A stretch of DNA of 64,000 nucleotides from Azorinus chamasolen (GCA_963576725.1 OY755241.1:57471071-57535070), one strand, 5' to 3'. Shown: positions 8,756-19,015, counted from the stretch's first letter. Notes: generated by a model from the sequence alone, not told the origin. Made by a program: numbers and translations.

Positions 8756-8999
8756 TTAACCCTTTCGGCGCCAAATTTCTTATTGTCGTCTGCAATCCAA
8801 GTTTGTTCAATCATTCAGTAAAATAAGGAAATGAGATAAATAAATGCAAATTTCAAAGGAATAAAGCACATATATAGAAATAGAGATTGAGACAAATAGT
8901 GAAGTCCCTGATCAGACGCCGCCTTGAAAAGGCGGCGTCTGATCTGGGACTGCACTATTTGTCGTGGTGTATTTACTCGACTGTGGCGGTGAAAGGGGT
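8756..8999. mobile_element. Family C' MITE, copy C'1
   Basis: TTAACCCTTTCGGCGCCAAA end. Hairpin at about 8,893-8,962 with arm ACAAATAGTGAAGTCCCTGA and tip GCCGCCTTGAAAAGGCGGC. The right end has GGTGAAAGGGGTT. Confidence 0.88.
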
Positions 9000-9155
9000 T
9001 TGCCAACTTAGAAACTGTAGAATCAGATCTATATTATTCCATAAGCAAACAGAGCAGACCTAGAGCGGTCCCTATTGGAATCGACTGATATGGGTATACA
9101 CTTGTACTGTGTTTGCAAAGGAAAATCAAAGCGCATTTATAGAGTAAATAATTAA
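9000..9155 (+). mobile_element. Family A fragment, copy A6
   Basis: Begins inside the element (AGAAACTGTAGAATCAGATC). Hairpin with decayed tip (CGGTCCCTATTGGAATCGAC) and right part AAAGCGCATTTATAGAGTAA. Confidence 0.6.
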
Positions 9156-9419
9156 ATTAGCCGATCGCATAATCTACATCAAAAGTCGAAACAGAACCCT
9201 CATTTTTGTAACTTTCGTCATGGCACTATAAAACTGACGAATTTTAGTCAGATTCCATTCTCAAGTATCTGATTGTCAGAATGCAAGTCTAAAACATCTG
9301 ATCAATCATTAACAGTTAATTACGAAATAATGTTTATGACGCCTGATACTTAAGACTGTACGCGAACTAAGTCGAACAATTTTATAACCACGAAACTAGT
9401 ACTAACATATTACTCGCCC

Positions 9420-9811
9420 TAACTCATTCCACCATATTGATGCATTTTGACGCCGCTGTAAAAGTCACTTAATCCATTACTTCATAGGCTATTTTAGACC
9501 CATCCTGTTTGACTAAATCTGCCCAAAAGGAGCATTTATTAAAGTAAGTTGTTTTTAGCATTATGTAGTTTTGAAACCATAGAGATAAATAGAGCATTTG
9601 CTCTACTCATCGCAATGGTTTCACAAAGTGACATTAACAGAGGCGTTAATAGGCGTCAATATGAGGAAATGGGTTAATGCAACAAACGAAAACATGCTCT
9701 ATTTATCACAATGGTTTCAAAAGTCAAAAAATGTCTCTTGTAAATGCCTATTTTCAGTAGCTTTATTGAAAGATGTTGGGTCTATAAATATCCTATGACG
9801 GAATGGATTAA
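9420..9811. mobile_element. Family I MITE I5a interrupted by a second family I copy
   Basis: Outer I copy: AACTCATTCCACCATATTGA at the left and ACGGAATGGATTAA at the right. Its own hairpin is interrupted where it contained AGTCACTTAA. Family I has here inserted into itself. Confidence 0.7.
9469..9676. mobile_element. Family I MITE, copy I5b, nested
   Basis: TTAA at 9469-9472 and 9673-9676; TCCATTACTTCATAGGCTAT and ATATGAGGAAATGGG ends. Hairpin at about 9,570-9,635 with a decayed tip. Confidence 0.78.
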
Positions 9812-10052
9812 CTCTTTCGGCGCCAATGTCGCATATTGGCACCATTGGAAACAGTGCAGTCCCAGGTCAGATGCCACCTTTTCAAGGCGGCATCTGATCT
9901 GGGACATCACTGTTTTCTGTATTATATTAGCACAAGCATACAGATTTTTAAAAACAAAAGTTTTACTAATATACGTTTATTATTAAGTTTAGAATTAAAT
10001 TTAATATGAAATTTTTATTGCAGACGACACTTTTAAATTTGGCATCAAAATA
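9808..10052. mobile_element. Family C MITE, copy C2
   Basis: Shares TTAA 9808-9811 with I5a. CTCTTTCGGCGCCAATGTCG end; hairpin at about 9,850-9,918; right end TTTGGCATCAAAATAG. Confidence 0.85.
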
Positions 10053-10059
10053 GTTTTTT

Positions 10060-10250
10060 ACCGGAAGTCACCGGAAGGCGACCGAGGTCACCTGTACAAT
10101 CAGTTTGAATCCAGACGAGTCACCGAGTTACTCGTCGTCTGATCAGGATCCAACCTGTTTGACACATTTTCTGCATTTTAGAGAAGAAATTAAAGGGAAA
10201 TCCGCTTAATTAAACAGCAGACCACATTGTTTGCAGAGGAACATTATTTG
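10060..10250. mobile_element. Family B MITE, copy B2, decayed ends
   Basis: Hairpin at about 10,100-10,165 (CAGTTTGAATCCAGACGAGT, tip CACCGAGTTACTCGTCG) followed by the family segment TTTTAGAGAAGAAATTAAAG. Confidence 0.65.
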
Positions 10251-10338
10251 GCACCAAAGTAGAATACACACGACTGAGACAGTGGAAGAGCGGGATTACC
10301 TTGGACGATATAAATGATGTTCTACTTAATAAAAGCCC

Positions 10339-10557
10339 GTAACCCCTTTCGTGCCACAATGACGGGTTTATGATATCACATGCAAACAGTTTGGACCCAG
10401 ATGGGACGCCGAGTAACTCGGCGTCTCATCAGGATCTAAACTGTTTGACACCATGTTTACTGTTTTATAAAGAAAATGGAAGAAATGCACACAGTTACAC
10501 TAAAACTAAACGAAACTATGCACAACAGACGACAATGCTGGCACCGAAAGGGTTAGG
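10339..10557 (-). mobile_element. Family B MITE, copy B3
   Basis: AACCCCTTTCGTGCCACAAT and GGCACCGAAAGGGTTAG ends. The hairpin at about 10,382-10,448 is near perfect. The arm carrying CCAGATG is on the left here, the reverse of B1. Confidence 0.85.
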
Positions 10558-10830
10558 CTAATTCGAATAAACGTCCTATACTTCTTGGGGAAACTAACGA
10601 CCAATAGAATAACCGAATCTTACATGTTAACCACAATTAAAAGAAATATATGTTCTTTTTGAAAAAAAAGCCACAGATGATACAGATGTAGGTAAATGCA
10701 TACTGAAAGCAATGCAGAAAACTCCCAAAGGAGTTTTCTACAAAGCTTTCATTCTGCAGTATGCAACCACCTGTATACAAACTGTAACAAGCGTCTTTAA
10801 AAATATATAACGCCCGGGATTTATAGTACA
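10558..10830. repeat. Local duplication block with decayed G hairpin (G2)
   Basis: Homologous to 12,165-12,410: both have ATAAACGTCCT, GAAAACTAACGA-like sequence and the hairpin GAAAGCAATGCAGAAAACTC. The tip in this copy is CCCAAAGGAG. Confidence 0.65.
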
Positions 10831-10979
10831 TGCATGCAGCAGAGAAACAGAGAAAGAAATGTTGCCAGGAATGAATTCTGATGATACGCTGAGTTACCAT
10901 TTGTTATGAAATATAAATACAATGTATAACGATTCGAATGCCGGTCGATCGTTCAAGCATGCGGGAAACGATTGACCAA

Positions 10980-11110
10980 ATGTTGACACTTTACTCTATG
11001 AATATTCACGAACGAAAGACCTCATAAATATTAATAAGATTAGTTTCCATAATATCACATGGACACAGGAATTTGTGGCATAATCTACATAATCTATTGA
11101 ATGAAGTTTA
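10980..11110 (+). mobile_element. Family A left half
   Basis: GACACTTTACTCTATGAATA and CCTCATAAATATTAATAAGA. No hairpin remains. Homologous to 13,785-13,900. Confidence 0.55.
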
Positions 11111-11129
11111 ATTTAATTTCCACTAATTC

Positions 11130-11560
11130 AGAGCTACAGAGCTACTAGAATTGTCATATCGCCACCAAACCCCATGCAGTTACTACTCTCTTTGAGACGA
11201 TTCTTAGGAGTAGTCACAACATAGGGTTTGGTGGAGGAATAAAGAAGTTATTCTTGAAAATGGTTTAACCCTTCGCTTGCTAAATTTTAAAATACATTTC
11301 TCCTTCTTTACCCATGCCCTGTTGTATAATTACATATATCTTCACTGTGTACGCGTATTTCACTGTGTAATCACTGCTGTGGAGTGCACTGGTTGCACAA
11401 TCAACTTGTAAATAGTGCAGACCCTGATAAGACAGCTCCTGCAGGAGCTGTCTCATCCGGGTCTTCACTATTTACAGGTAGGTATATTGACGTGAATAGC
11501 AAGCGAAGGGTTAATGTACCCATCTTATCTGGACCCTTGTGCACATGGAACTTCAGGAAT
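11130..11560. mobile_element. Family E MITE, copy E2, split by D1
   Basis: AATTCAGAGCTACAGAGCTA start; hairpin at about 11,158-11,243 with left arm CCACCAAACCCCATGCAGTT and shortened tip. The E tail resumes after D1 as CCCATCTTATCTGGACCC. Confidence 0.75.
11265..11514. mobile_element. Family D MITE, copy D1
   Basis: TTAA at 11265-11268 and 11511-11514; CCCTTCGCTTGCT against AGCAAGCGAAGGG. Hairpin at about 11,405-11,477. It sits in a TTAA of the E2 tail. Nearly identical to D2 and D3. Confidence 0.95.
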
Positions 11561-11585
11561 ACGTGCGGTTGACCATTGGTCCATT

Positions 11586-11782
11586 TAACTCTCTCGATGC
11601 TGAATTATTTTCACAGTGGAACAGCCCATCAGTATTTAACTCTCGAGTCAACTAAGTATGGAAGACTAGAGACCTTTGAATGACAAACAGCGAAGCCCCT
11701 GATCAGAGTTAGCGGAACCCTCTGATGTTAGTCTATACTGATTACAAATGATAGAACAAACGTGTCCCGCATTTAAAGGGTT
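11586..11782. mobile_element. TTAA element of an unnamed family (J1)
   Basis: TTAACTCTCTCGATGCTGAA and TTTAAAGGGTTAA ends. The weak internal hairpin is CCTGATCAG with CTCTGATGTT. Homologous to 14,634-14,824. Confidence 0.55.
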
Positions 11783-11865
11783 AACTTTTACCAAAGTGAT
11801 ATTTACATACTCAAGTGTCTTCAGTTCCTTAATTGCTTCCGGACATCCAGTTGACATTTCGGCCG
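11783..11865 (-). pseudogene. LRR-like exon fragment, copy 1
   Basis: Minus strand, reading LSAEMSTGCPEAIKELKTLE followed by YVNITL. A donor-like GGTAAAAG follows and an acceptor-like AG precedes CTGTCGG. Two relatives are at about 15,080-15,160 and 34,018-34,110. The pattern of A/E-A-I-K-x-x-K-T-L-E-x-x-N-I resembles one ribonuclease-inhibitor-type leucine-rich repeat, as in innate immune LRR proteins. One repeat alone cannot prove this. The flanks, including ACAGAACATTTGCC, are shared with the other copies. Confidence 0.3.
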
Positions 11866-12089
11866 ACAGCTCTGTTTCCTGGCATATCTAGTCATAATAC
11901 AGAACATTTGCCACGGATATCAATTATTTTACCATAGCATTCCGGCACTGGCACAAGATCGAAACAGACTATAGTCAATTTATAACACATACGCAATAAT
12001 AGATTGGTGTATTAATGTTATAAGCGCTATAAATAGACTATAGTCTTTTTCGGCCAAGTGCCAGTGCATTCCATCAATTAAGTGCTCAT

Positions 12090-12410
12090 TGGCAAGGCGA
12101 TTTCGCTTTACCTTGAAAGATATAAAGCGATGTTTCTGTCATCGTTTTCAGATATACCATATTCTCCTGAATAAACGTCCTCACTCTATTAAACTTCTTG
12201 CGGAAAACTAACGATCAATAGAACAACTGAATGCTACATGTATATGATAACCATTAGCAAAGGAAATAATAATATCAAAACACACGTGATAAGTTAATGT
12301 ATACTGAAAGCAATGCAGAAAACTCCTATAGGAGTTTTCTGCATTACTGTCAGTCTGGATTAAGCAACCACCTGTGTAAGAAGCGCCTTAAAAATATATA
12401 ACACCCCCAC
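12090..12410. repeat. Local duplication block with G hairpin (G3)
   Basis: Second copy of 10,260-10,820. The hairpin at about 12,305-12,360 is GCAGAAAACTCCTATAGGAG, a perfect tip where G2 has lost it. Confidence 0.65.
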
Positions 12411-12593
12411 TGGATCGTTTGTTAGAGCTAATACAATATTCACAGAACTTCCCATGCAACAGAGAATAGAAATATTGCCAAGCAAATTAAAGGTATCGCA
12501 TTTTGATTCAATTACAATGTACACAGTTCAACCATTTTCTTGCTCAATATTCCTGTATGAAATCAGGAGATCATCAACATTTATTAGTTAGTT

Positions 12594-12843
12594 TTAACCT
12601 TTCGCTTGCTGAATTTTAAAACACATTTCTCCTTCTTAACCCATGCCCTGTTGTATAATTACATATATCTCCACTGTGTACAAGTATATCCCTGTGCAAT
12701 CACTGCTGTGGAGTGCATTGGTTGCACAGTCAACTTGTAAATAGTGCAGACCCTGATGAGACAGCTCCTGCAGGAGCTGTCTCACCCGGGTCTTCACTAT
12801 TTACAGGTAGGTATATTGACGTGAATAGCAAGCGAAGGGTTAG
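12594..12843. mobile_element. Family D MITE, copy D2
   Basis: Left TTAA; the right TTAA is mutated to TTAG. Differs from D1 at only a handful of positions. The inverted right arm reads TTAGTTAGTTTTAATTATGC when reversed, i.e. it lacks the insert. Confidence 0.95.
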
Positions 12844-12959
12844 GTATGTAAACTTCTCATTAGCTGAGTTTTAATTATGCAAACTTCGCATGAAGTTTGT
12901 TACGCTTCGACAAAAACTAAAATCAGATCAACATCTCATGAAGTTTGTTGTGCCTAAAA

Positions 12960-13081
12960 AATGTAAACCCAGATCAACATCATGCCAAAAGCAAACAGTG
13001 TAGGCCCTAATCAGACGGCGCCTATAGGAGCCGTCTGATCTTGGTCTACTCTGTTTGCAAATACGTATGATGGAAAGGGTT
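12960..13081 (+). mobile_element. Family A right half, copy A7
   Basis: Hairpin at about 12,971-13,038 (AGCAAACAGTGTAGGCCCTA, tip GGCGCCTATAGGAGCC) and terminus GATGGAAAGGGTTA. Confidence 0.7.
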
Positions 13082-13410
13082 AGCCCTTCAAACATTGTCG
13101 TCTGCTAAAAAAAATCATTTTATGTTCATTTTTCCTTCATTTGTTTAATTCTAAAACATAGGTATAATAACAAAACAGCATGGTTTCTGACGAGATGTCG
13201 AGTTACTCGGCGTCTCGTATAGATTAAAACTGTTTGCATAGGTAATCACAGATGCGGCATTTGCAGTAAAAGGAGAGTTAAAGCTTTGCTAAAACTTCTC
13301 AGCGCGATTTGACTGACATGTTACAAAGTTTACAAACAGCTTAGTACCATACGAATCGCCGAGTAATTCGGGGTTCTTGCTAGGATCGACGCTTTTTGAC
13401 ACTAGGTCAG
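13077..13410. mobile_element. Two family B copies (B4, B5)
   Basis: B4, 13,077-13,280: TTAGCCCTTCAAACATTGTC end, hairpin with GAGATGTCGAGTTACTCGGC. B5, 13,285-13,410: only the hairpin region (AACAGCTTAGTACCATACGA) survives. Both recur inverted at 16,500-16,855. Confidence 0.7.
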
Positions 13411-13426
13411 TAGTTCTCAAAATATT

Positions 13427-13650
13427 TGACCCGTTACTTCATGAATATTCATGTAAGAAATAATATCACCATGAATACCGGTATTAAGAAGGTTTTGTTA
13501 ATAGCAAACTAGACGCATGACTGTTTGGCCATTATTATACCGTAAGCAAACAGAGCAGACCCTAAACATACGGCTATAGAAGATCATCTGATCTGGGTTT
13601 ACTCTGTTTGCAAAGGCACGGAAAGGCGTATTTATGGAGGAAAGGGTTAA
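13427..13650 (+). mobile_element. Family A MITE, copy A8
   Basis: CCGTTACTTCATGAATATTC at the left, GGAGGAAAGGGTTAA at the right. Hairpin at about 13,547-13,612 (tip ACGGCTATAGAAGATC). Inverted partner at 16,244-16,492. Confidence 0.8.
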
Positions 13651-13796
13651 GGGAACGAACGTAAACAAATGCAGCAGATCAGTTTAAACAGACATTGGTG
13701 ATTTCCTGAGTTGTAAGACGTATGTACTGAACTGTAAATATAATGGTTCAAATCGCAATCTTTCAAGCTTTCAAGAAACTATTGACCGACTGATTG

Positions 13797-14018
13797 CCCT
13801 ATACTCCATGAATATTCATAAACAAAATACCTCATATATATTCATTAGATTAATTGTTATAATTTCTCATGCACACAAGACTATTTTTCCTTGGCCGAAA
13901 TTGAATAATCATATCTTTATTATATCGTAAGCAAACAGAGCAGACACTGAGGAGCCGTCTGATCTGTGTCTACTCTGTATAAAGGCGTAGAAAGGTGTAT
14001 CTGTGGAGTAAAACGTTT
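13797..14018 (+). mobile_element. Family A MITE, copy A9
   Basis: CTATACTCCATGAATATTCA left end; GGAGTAAAACGTTTTAA right end. The hairpin has lost part of its left arm (GCAGACACTGAGGAGCCGTC). Confidence 0.7.
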
Positions 14019-14156
14019 TAAAAACGGCTCGGATGCTTGTGACACGGCTCATCCGGAGCCAAACTGTTTGCTAGAGAAGTTACGGTTAGCATGGTGATGG
14101 TTATAAACAAAACATTTTTACATAATCTGTTGAAAGAAGATGAATTTAGATTCCAC

Positions 14157-14365
14157 TAATTCAGAGTTACATTTAAAAGAAAAGGTGCGTACTCAAATAC
14201 TAAAATCGTCATTTCCTCACCAAACCCAATGTTGTGACCATTCTTTAGAATCGTCTCTTTGAGTCGATTCTAAAGAGTGGTCATAACATAGGGTTTGGTG
14301 GAGAAATAAAGAAGTTATGATTGAAAATGTTTTAATTTACGCATCTTATCTCGACCTTTGCCATA
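14157..14365. mobile_element. Family E MITE, copy E3
   Basis: Hairpin at about 14,212-14,310 with tip AATCGTCTCTTTGAGTCGAT. Right tail ACGCATCTTATCTCGACCTT. Confidence 0.85.
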
Positions 14366-14399
14366 TGGCGCTTCAGGAATACCTGCCCTTTACCTTCAA

Positions 14400-14625
14400 C
14401 CCTCTCCCTCTTACAAACGTGTTGTTGCGCATTTGCAAACAGGGTAGACCCAGATCAGTCTGTCCTATAGTCTGATCAGGGTCTGCTCTGTTTTGTAATG
14501 GAATTTGATAGGCCATTTATTTAGTTTCTTCAATGTTTAAAATATTCCACTTTCCATATTTCATTATAACTATTTTGTCCATGAATATTTAGTAGGTACT
14601 GAAATTTGAACAGGACAAGGGTCAA
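14400..14625 (-). mobile_element. Family A' MITE
   Basis: CCCTCTCCCTCTTACAAACG left; A' segment TTTAGTAGGTACTGAAATTT and GACAAGGGTCAA right. Hairpin shortened (GATCAGTCTGTCCTATAGTC). Confidence 0.75.
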
Positions 14626-14633
14626 CCCATTAA

Positions 14634-14824
14634 GCTCTTTCGACGCCGAATTTTCAGAAGTGGAATAGTCCATCGGTATTTTATTATAGAGTCCACTGAG
14701 TAAGACATTTTTAAAGTTGCCAGAATGTTTTTAATGACAAACAGTCCAGATCCTGATCAGCGGACTCTGGGAGCGCTCTGATTTTGATCTACACTCTTCA
14801 CAAACATGCGTGTCCTGCACTTAA
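14634..14824. mobile_element. TTAA element J2
   Basis: TTAAGCTCTTTCGACGCCGA end; shares TTAA 14821-14824 with C3. Internal CCTGATCAGCGGACTCTGGG. Confidence 0.55.
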
Positions 14825-15072
14825 CTGTTTTGGCGCCAAATTTAAAAGTGTCGTCAGCAATAATAATTTCATATTAAATATAATTCTGAACTAAATAATA
14901 AAGGTATATTTATATAATTTAGTAAAACATTTGTTTTTAAAAACCTGTATGCTTGGGATAAAATAATACAGAAAACAGTGACGTCCAAGGTCAGATGTCG
15001 CCTTGAAAAGGGTTTTACTGTTTTCAATGGTGCCAACAGGCGACATTGTCGCCGAAAAAAGTAAAGGGTTAA
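14821..15072 (-). mobile_element. Family C MITE, copy C3
   Basis: TTAACTGTTTTGGCGCCAAA and AAAGTAAAGGGTTAA ends. The right hairpin arm is truncated to GGGTTTTACTG. Confidence 0.82.
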
Positions 15073-15470
15073 ATGTTATCAAAGTGATATTTACATACTC
15101 AAGTGTCTTTGTTTCCTTAATTGCTTCCGCAAATCCAGTTGAAATTTCGGCCGGCAGCTATGTCTCACAGAATAGCTTGGCAAAGATTTTGTCTTCTGAT
15201 AGTATATCATAAAGTCTTTATCTGAAAAAGTGCCCGTACTATGTCCATGCAGCTACACGAAATGAGCACGGCTCATAATGGGTCTATTTCATTCATAATT
15301 TACATACTTATATCCTCCTTGGTCCGGTATTTCCCGTTTGTTTTCACTACACACAATGACAAAAACACTTCCAACAGTCATGCAATTCATTTGAAGTCTC
15401 ATTCACTTAATAGTCTTCAAAGTGCTGAATAAATAATTATATAAAATTCGTTGCAAAATCAACGTTTCAT
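15073..15470 (-). pseudogene. Decayed copy of the two-exon block intact at 34,018-34,362
   Basis: Minus strand. The part matching 34,180-34,362 keeps SENKREIPDQGGY but has in-frame stops and lost bases. The LRR-like part reads LPAEISTGFAEAIKETKTLE then YVNITL, with the donor GT changed to GA. Flanking TAGTCATGGTATAGAACATT links it to the other copies. Confidence 0.5.
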
Positions 15471-15654
15471 CATCTTTGTACTTAATTAAATACAATTCAA
15501 ATAGCAATTAGACTTGATACTGATATCAGACCCGGGTACCTGGCATTAGTCATGGTATAGAACATTTGCCAATAGCATCAATTATTTTACCGTAGCATTC
15601 CAGCGACTACGTACAAATTGGCGAGACGATTTTGCTATTTTCCAGCTTTGTGTT

Positions 15655-16032
15655 AATCAAGCATTCCCATCATGCATATTTATTCAAGACATAATGACGT
15701 AAAACATAAATGCATCATGATATTCATTAGCTGAAGTTTTATTATCATGTAAGAACACATGATGTGCCGGCTATTGTGGGAATTATAGAATCAGGGTCCC
15801 TGCTTATAAAACTTTTAGTTGAGACTGAGTTCGTTCTCAAGGTTTTGATTGGTCAGATTTGAGCCTTGGCTCAAATCTGACCAATTAAAAGCTTGAGAAC
15901 TCAAATCTGACCAATCAAAAGCTTGAGAACAAACTCAGACTCAACTAAAAAGCTTTATAAGCATGGATCCTCACCTACATTAGCAAATAGAGCTCAGACA
16001 GGGGCCTTCTGATCTGAGTGTACTGTGTTTGT
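15655..16032 (+). mobile_element. Family A MITE split by F2
   Basis: Left part with ATTTATTCAAGACATAATGA and TTATAGAATCAGGGTCC, right part TAGCAAATAGAGCTCAGACA and GATCTGAGTGTACTGTGTTT. Confidence 0.6.
15797..15967. mobile_element. Family F hairpin element, copy F2
   Basis: CTGCTTATAAAACTTTTAGT and the inverse ending AAGCTTTATAAGCATGG; tip GAGCCTTGGCTC. The right arm carries a duplicated CAATCAAAAGCTTGAGAAC segment. Confidence 0.88.
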
Positions 16033-16130
16033 GAAGTCGTTAATCCTTTCACCGCAAATGTCGCATTTATGCATCAATACAAAAAGTGAAGTTCCTGATC
16101 AGACTCCGACTTGAAAAGGCTTGAAATATT
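16029..16130. mobile_element. Family C' fragment, copy C'2
   Basis: GTTAATCCTTTCACCGCAAA end and AAAAGTGAAGTTCCTGATCA arm. Breaks off after the tip. Confidence 0.7.
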
Positions 16131-16243
16131 GCGTTTTGAACCATTATATTTACAATTCAGTACATAAACGATACGCCTTACAACGCGGGAACACACAAAT
16201 ATCTGTTTAAACTGATCTGTTACATTTGTTTACGTTCATTCTC

Positions 16244-16492
16244 TTAACCCTTTCCTCCATAAATACGCCTTTCCACGCCTTTGCCAAACAGAGTAGACAC
16301 AGATCAGATGATCTTCTATAGCCGTATGATCAGGGTCTGCTCTGTTTGCTTACGGTATAATAAAGATATGATTCTACATCTTCAGTCATGGCCAAACAGC
16401 CATGCGTCTAGTTTGCTATTAACACAACCTACTTAATACCGGTATTCATGGTGATATTATTTCTTACATGAATATTCATGAAGTAACGGGTC
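16244..16492 (-). mobile_element. Family A MITE, copy A10
   Basis: TTAACCCTTTCCTCCATAAA left; GAATATTCATGAAGTAACGG right. Hairpin at about 16,280-16,348 with tip GATGATCTTCTATAGCC. Confidence 0.8.
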
Positions 16493-17186
16493 AAAGATTT
16501 TGAGAACTACCGGCCTAGTGTCAAAAAGCCTCGATCCTAGCAAGAACCCCGAGTGACTCGTCGATTCATCTAGAACTAAGCTGTTTGTAACATGTCAGTC
16601 AAGTCGCGCTTAGCAGTTTTAGCAAAGCTTTTAATTACTGCAAATGTCGCATCTGTGATTACCTTTGCAAACAGTTTGGATCCACACGAGACACCGAGTA
16701 ACTCGGCATCTCGGCAGAAACCATGTTGTTTGTTATTATAGCCTACCTATGTTTTAGAAATAAACAAATGAAGGAAAAATGAAAATAAAATGATTTTGTT
16801 TTTGCAGCAGACGACAATGTTTGAAGACAAACAAATTGGCAGCGAAAGAGTAAACCCTTTCTTTTCCTTCATTTAAAAACCTTTTCACGCATTTGCAAAC
16901 AGAGTAGACCAAGATGAGACGGCTTCTATAGGCACCGTCTGATTAAGGCCTACTCTGTTTGCTTTTGGCATGATGTTGATCTGGTTTTACATTTTTAAGC
17001 ACAACAAACTTCATCTAATGAGAAGTTTGCATAATTAAAACTAACTAATAAATGTTGATGATCTCCTGATTTCTTACATGAATATTTAATCAAGATGCGA
17101 TACCTTTAATCTACTTGGCAACATTTCTATTCTCTGTTGCATGGGAAGTTCTGTGAATGTTGTATTATCTCTAATAAACGATCGAG

Positions 17187-17190
17187 TGTG

Positions 17191-17227
<37 letters not shown>
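17187..17227. repeat. GT microsatellite
   Basis: About 20 GT units with one CG interruption, next to GGGGGGCG. Confidence 0.97.
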
Positions 17228-17230
<3 letters not shown>

Positions 17231-17369
17231 GGGCGTTATATATTTTTAAAGGCGCTTCTATAGAATCAGACCTACATTATTCGATTAGCAAATAGAGCTC
17301 AGACAGGGTCTGAGTTATTCAATTAGCAAATATAGCTTCTGATCTGAGTGTACTATGTTTGCAAAGTCG

Positions 17370-17612
17370 TTAACCCTTTCACCGCCAATGTCGCCTTTAT
17401 GCACCACTACAAATAGTGCAGTCCTAGATCAGACGCCTTTTCATGGCGGCGTCTCATCAGGAACTTCACTTTTTGTCTCAAGCTCTATTTCTATACCTGT
17501 GCTTTATTCCTTTTAAATTTGCAGTTATTTATCTCATTTCCTTATTGTACCAAATGATTTAACAAAAATGGATTGCAGACGACAATTAGAAATATGGCAC
17601 CAAAAGAGTTAA
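17370..17612. mobile_element. Family C' MITE, copy C'3
   Basis: TTAACCCTTTCACCGCCAAT and GGCACCAAAAGAGTTAA ends. Hairpin at about 17,407-17,478 (tip CGCCTTTTCATGGCGGCG). Preceded by an A fragment at 17,260-17,369. Confidence 0.88.
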
Positions 17613-17629
17613 ACAGCGTCTTGGTTGAG

Positions 17630-17830
17630 TAAATGGTTAGAACCATCGTTAGAATTAGTGAAAAAATCGATATTTCGAAGTTTTAATATTGTAGAATTGA
17701 GAAATAGTTAGGCAGGTGGCTGCTTAATGCAAGATCAAAGTCGTGCAGAAAGCTCCTAAAGAAGCTTTCTGCATGACTTTCACCCATCATTAAGCTTCCA
17801 TCTGCCTTAAAGACCGATACTAAATTCTGA
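17630..17830. mobile_element. Family G MITE, copy G4
   Basis: Hairpin at about 17,712-17,808: GCAGGTGGCTGCTTAATGCA, tip AAGCTCCTAAAGAAGCTT. The outer ends are eroded (TTCGAAGTTTTAATATTGTA). Confidence 0.75.
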
Positions 17831-17839
17831 AAGAAGGAG

Positions 17840-18010
17840 CTCCTTCGAGAGCAAAAGCAACAATGCAAAATCAGAAAGTTGCAAACTCGGTTTAATTGAG
17901 TCTGTTCATGAGCAGTAATTCAAAGTGGAATACTACTCACACCCCAAGCACCAGCTTGGTGGTATTCAATTTTCAAATCTAATGACATCGAAACTAATGA
18001 TCCCGAAGGA
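17840..18010 (-). repeat. S repeat, copy S2
   Basis: Inverse of S1: TTGAGTCTGTTCATGAGCAG then CACCCCAAGCACCAGCTTGG. The flank TGATCCCGAAGGACCAG is shared with S3. Confidence 0.7.
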
Positions 18011-18564
18011 CCAGCATTAAATACCGATACTAAGACTTGTTTTAGTGTTCGAACTGTCGGAGGTTATCTGTTTATGAGCATTTATCATTCTTTTATCCGG
18101 GGATGTGAGGTTTGCAACATCATAAAGGATATGATCGTACGACTGACACTAGTTTTGTTCATTACAGTATATGTCAATCCCTCACTCACTGTCGGCGAAT
18201 TGACTCACATTTCGAAAAGCTTGGATCAAGATTAGACCAAGAATAACCCGGCGTCTCATCATTTAGCCTTCGATGTTGTGTTCCATTTTGGCCATAATAA
18301 TCTGTTAACCTTTTAGATTGATGTTACACGCGTGCGTAAGTGCGTATTTGTAGCTACGCCCCTGATTGATTTTACATTTAGAAATCTATTTGATAAAATC
18401 TTTAAGAAGTTAAGAACTAGAAAACTACTCGTATGTCCTTTAAGATGTGTAACCATCATACACGGGAAGTATTCTGATTAAGAAACTTATTGATACAGAC
18501 ATTAATCCAAAGAACTTAATCAATCTCATAGATGGGACACATGCAAATACTCATGAGCCAGATC
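18011..18564. other. Mostly unassigned, with a B hairpin fragment
   Basis: About 18,220-18,300 contains AGCTTGGATCAAGATTAGAC and CCCGGCGTCTCATCA, a decayed B hairpin. Nothing else is recognised. Confidence 0.4.
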
Positions 18565-18567
18565 AGG

Positions 18568-18665
18568 GTCAATGCTTATAAAGCATTTTAGCAGAGTCTG
18601 AGTTTGTTCTCAAGCTTTTGATTGGTCAGATTTGAGCCAAAGCCTCAACTAAATATTTTATAATG
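18568..18665. mobile_element. Family F fragment, copy F3
   Basis: GGGTCAATGCTTATAAAGCA, then GAGCCAAAGCCTCAACTAAA. The right arm is mostly deleted. Confidence 0.7.
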
Positions 18666-19015
18666 GATGTGCCCCAGCTCTGATTATACCAGTATATGTT
18701 GTGTTTGCTTTGCAATGGATGGGTCCCGGCTCTGATTGATTTTTACAATCGTACTGCAAATAATATGGAACGTAATGGGTAAAAACAAACTTCATACGGG
18801 TTATTCTCGGGCGGATACTGTAGATAACATGGAACATGATGGGTAAAAACAAACATCATACAATGGATGGGTCCCGGCTCTGATTGATTTGTACGAGCGT
18901 ACTGTAGATACTATGGAACGTAATGGGTAAAAACAAACAGCATACGGGTTATACTCGGGCGGATACTGTAGATAACATGGAACATAATGGGTAAAAACAA
19001 ACATCATACGAGTAA
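18660..19015. repeat. Tandem repeat of about 80-160 bp units
   Basis: ATGGGTAAAAACAAACATCA recurs four times, with CATACGGGTTATACTCGGGC and AATGGATGGGTCCCGGCTCT. A shorter version is at 35,060-35,210 in unit 2. Confidence 0.85.

Larger units (their letters stand above)
12385..13700 (+). repeat. Left arm of a large inverted duplication
   Basis: Matches 16,190-17,275 in reverse: AACTTCCCATGCAACAGAGA against the inverse at about 17,140, CAGGAGATCATCAACATTTA against 17,055-17,075, and the A and B copies between. The insert D2 is absent from the right arm. Confidence 0.8.
16190..17275 (-). repeat. Right arm of the large inverted duplication
   Basis: Holds, inverted, an A copy (16,244-16,492), B copies (16,500-16,640 and 16,640-16,855) and an A right half (16,855-17,095), matching 12,385-13,700. 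It lacks D2 and has gained a GT microsatellite. Confidence 0.8.
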
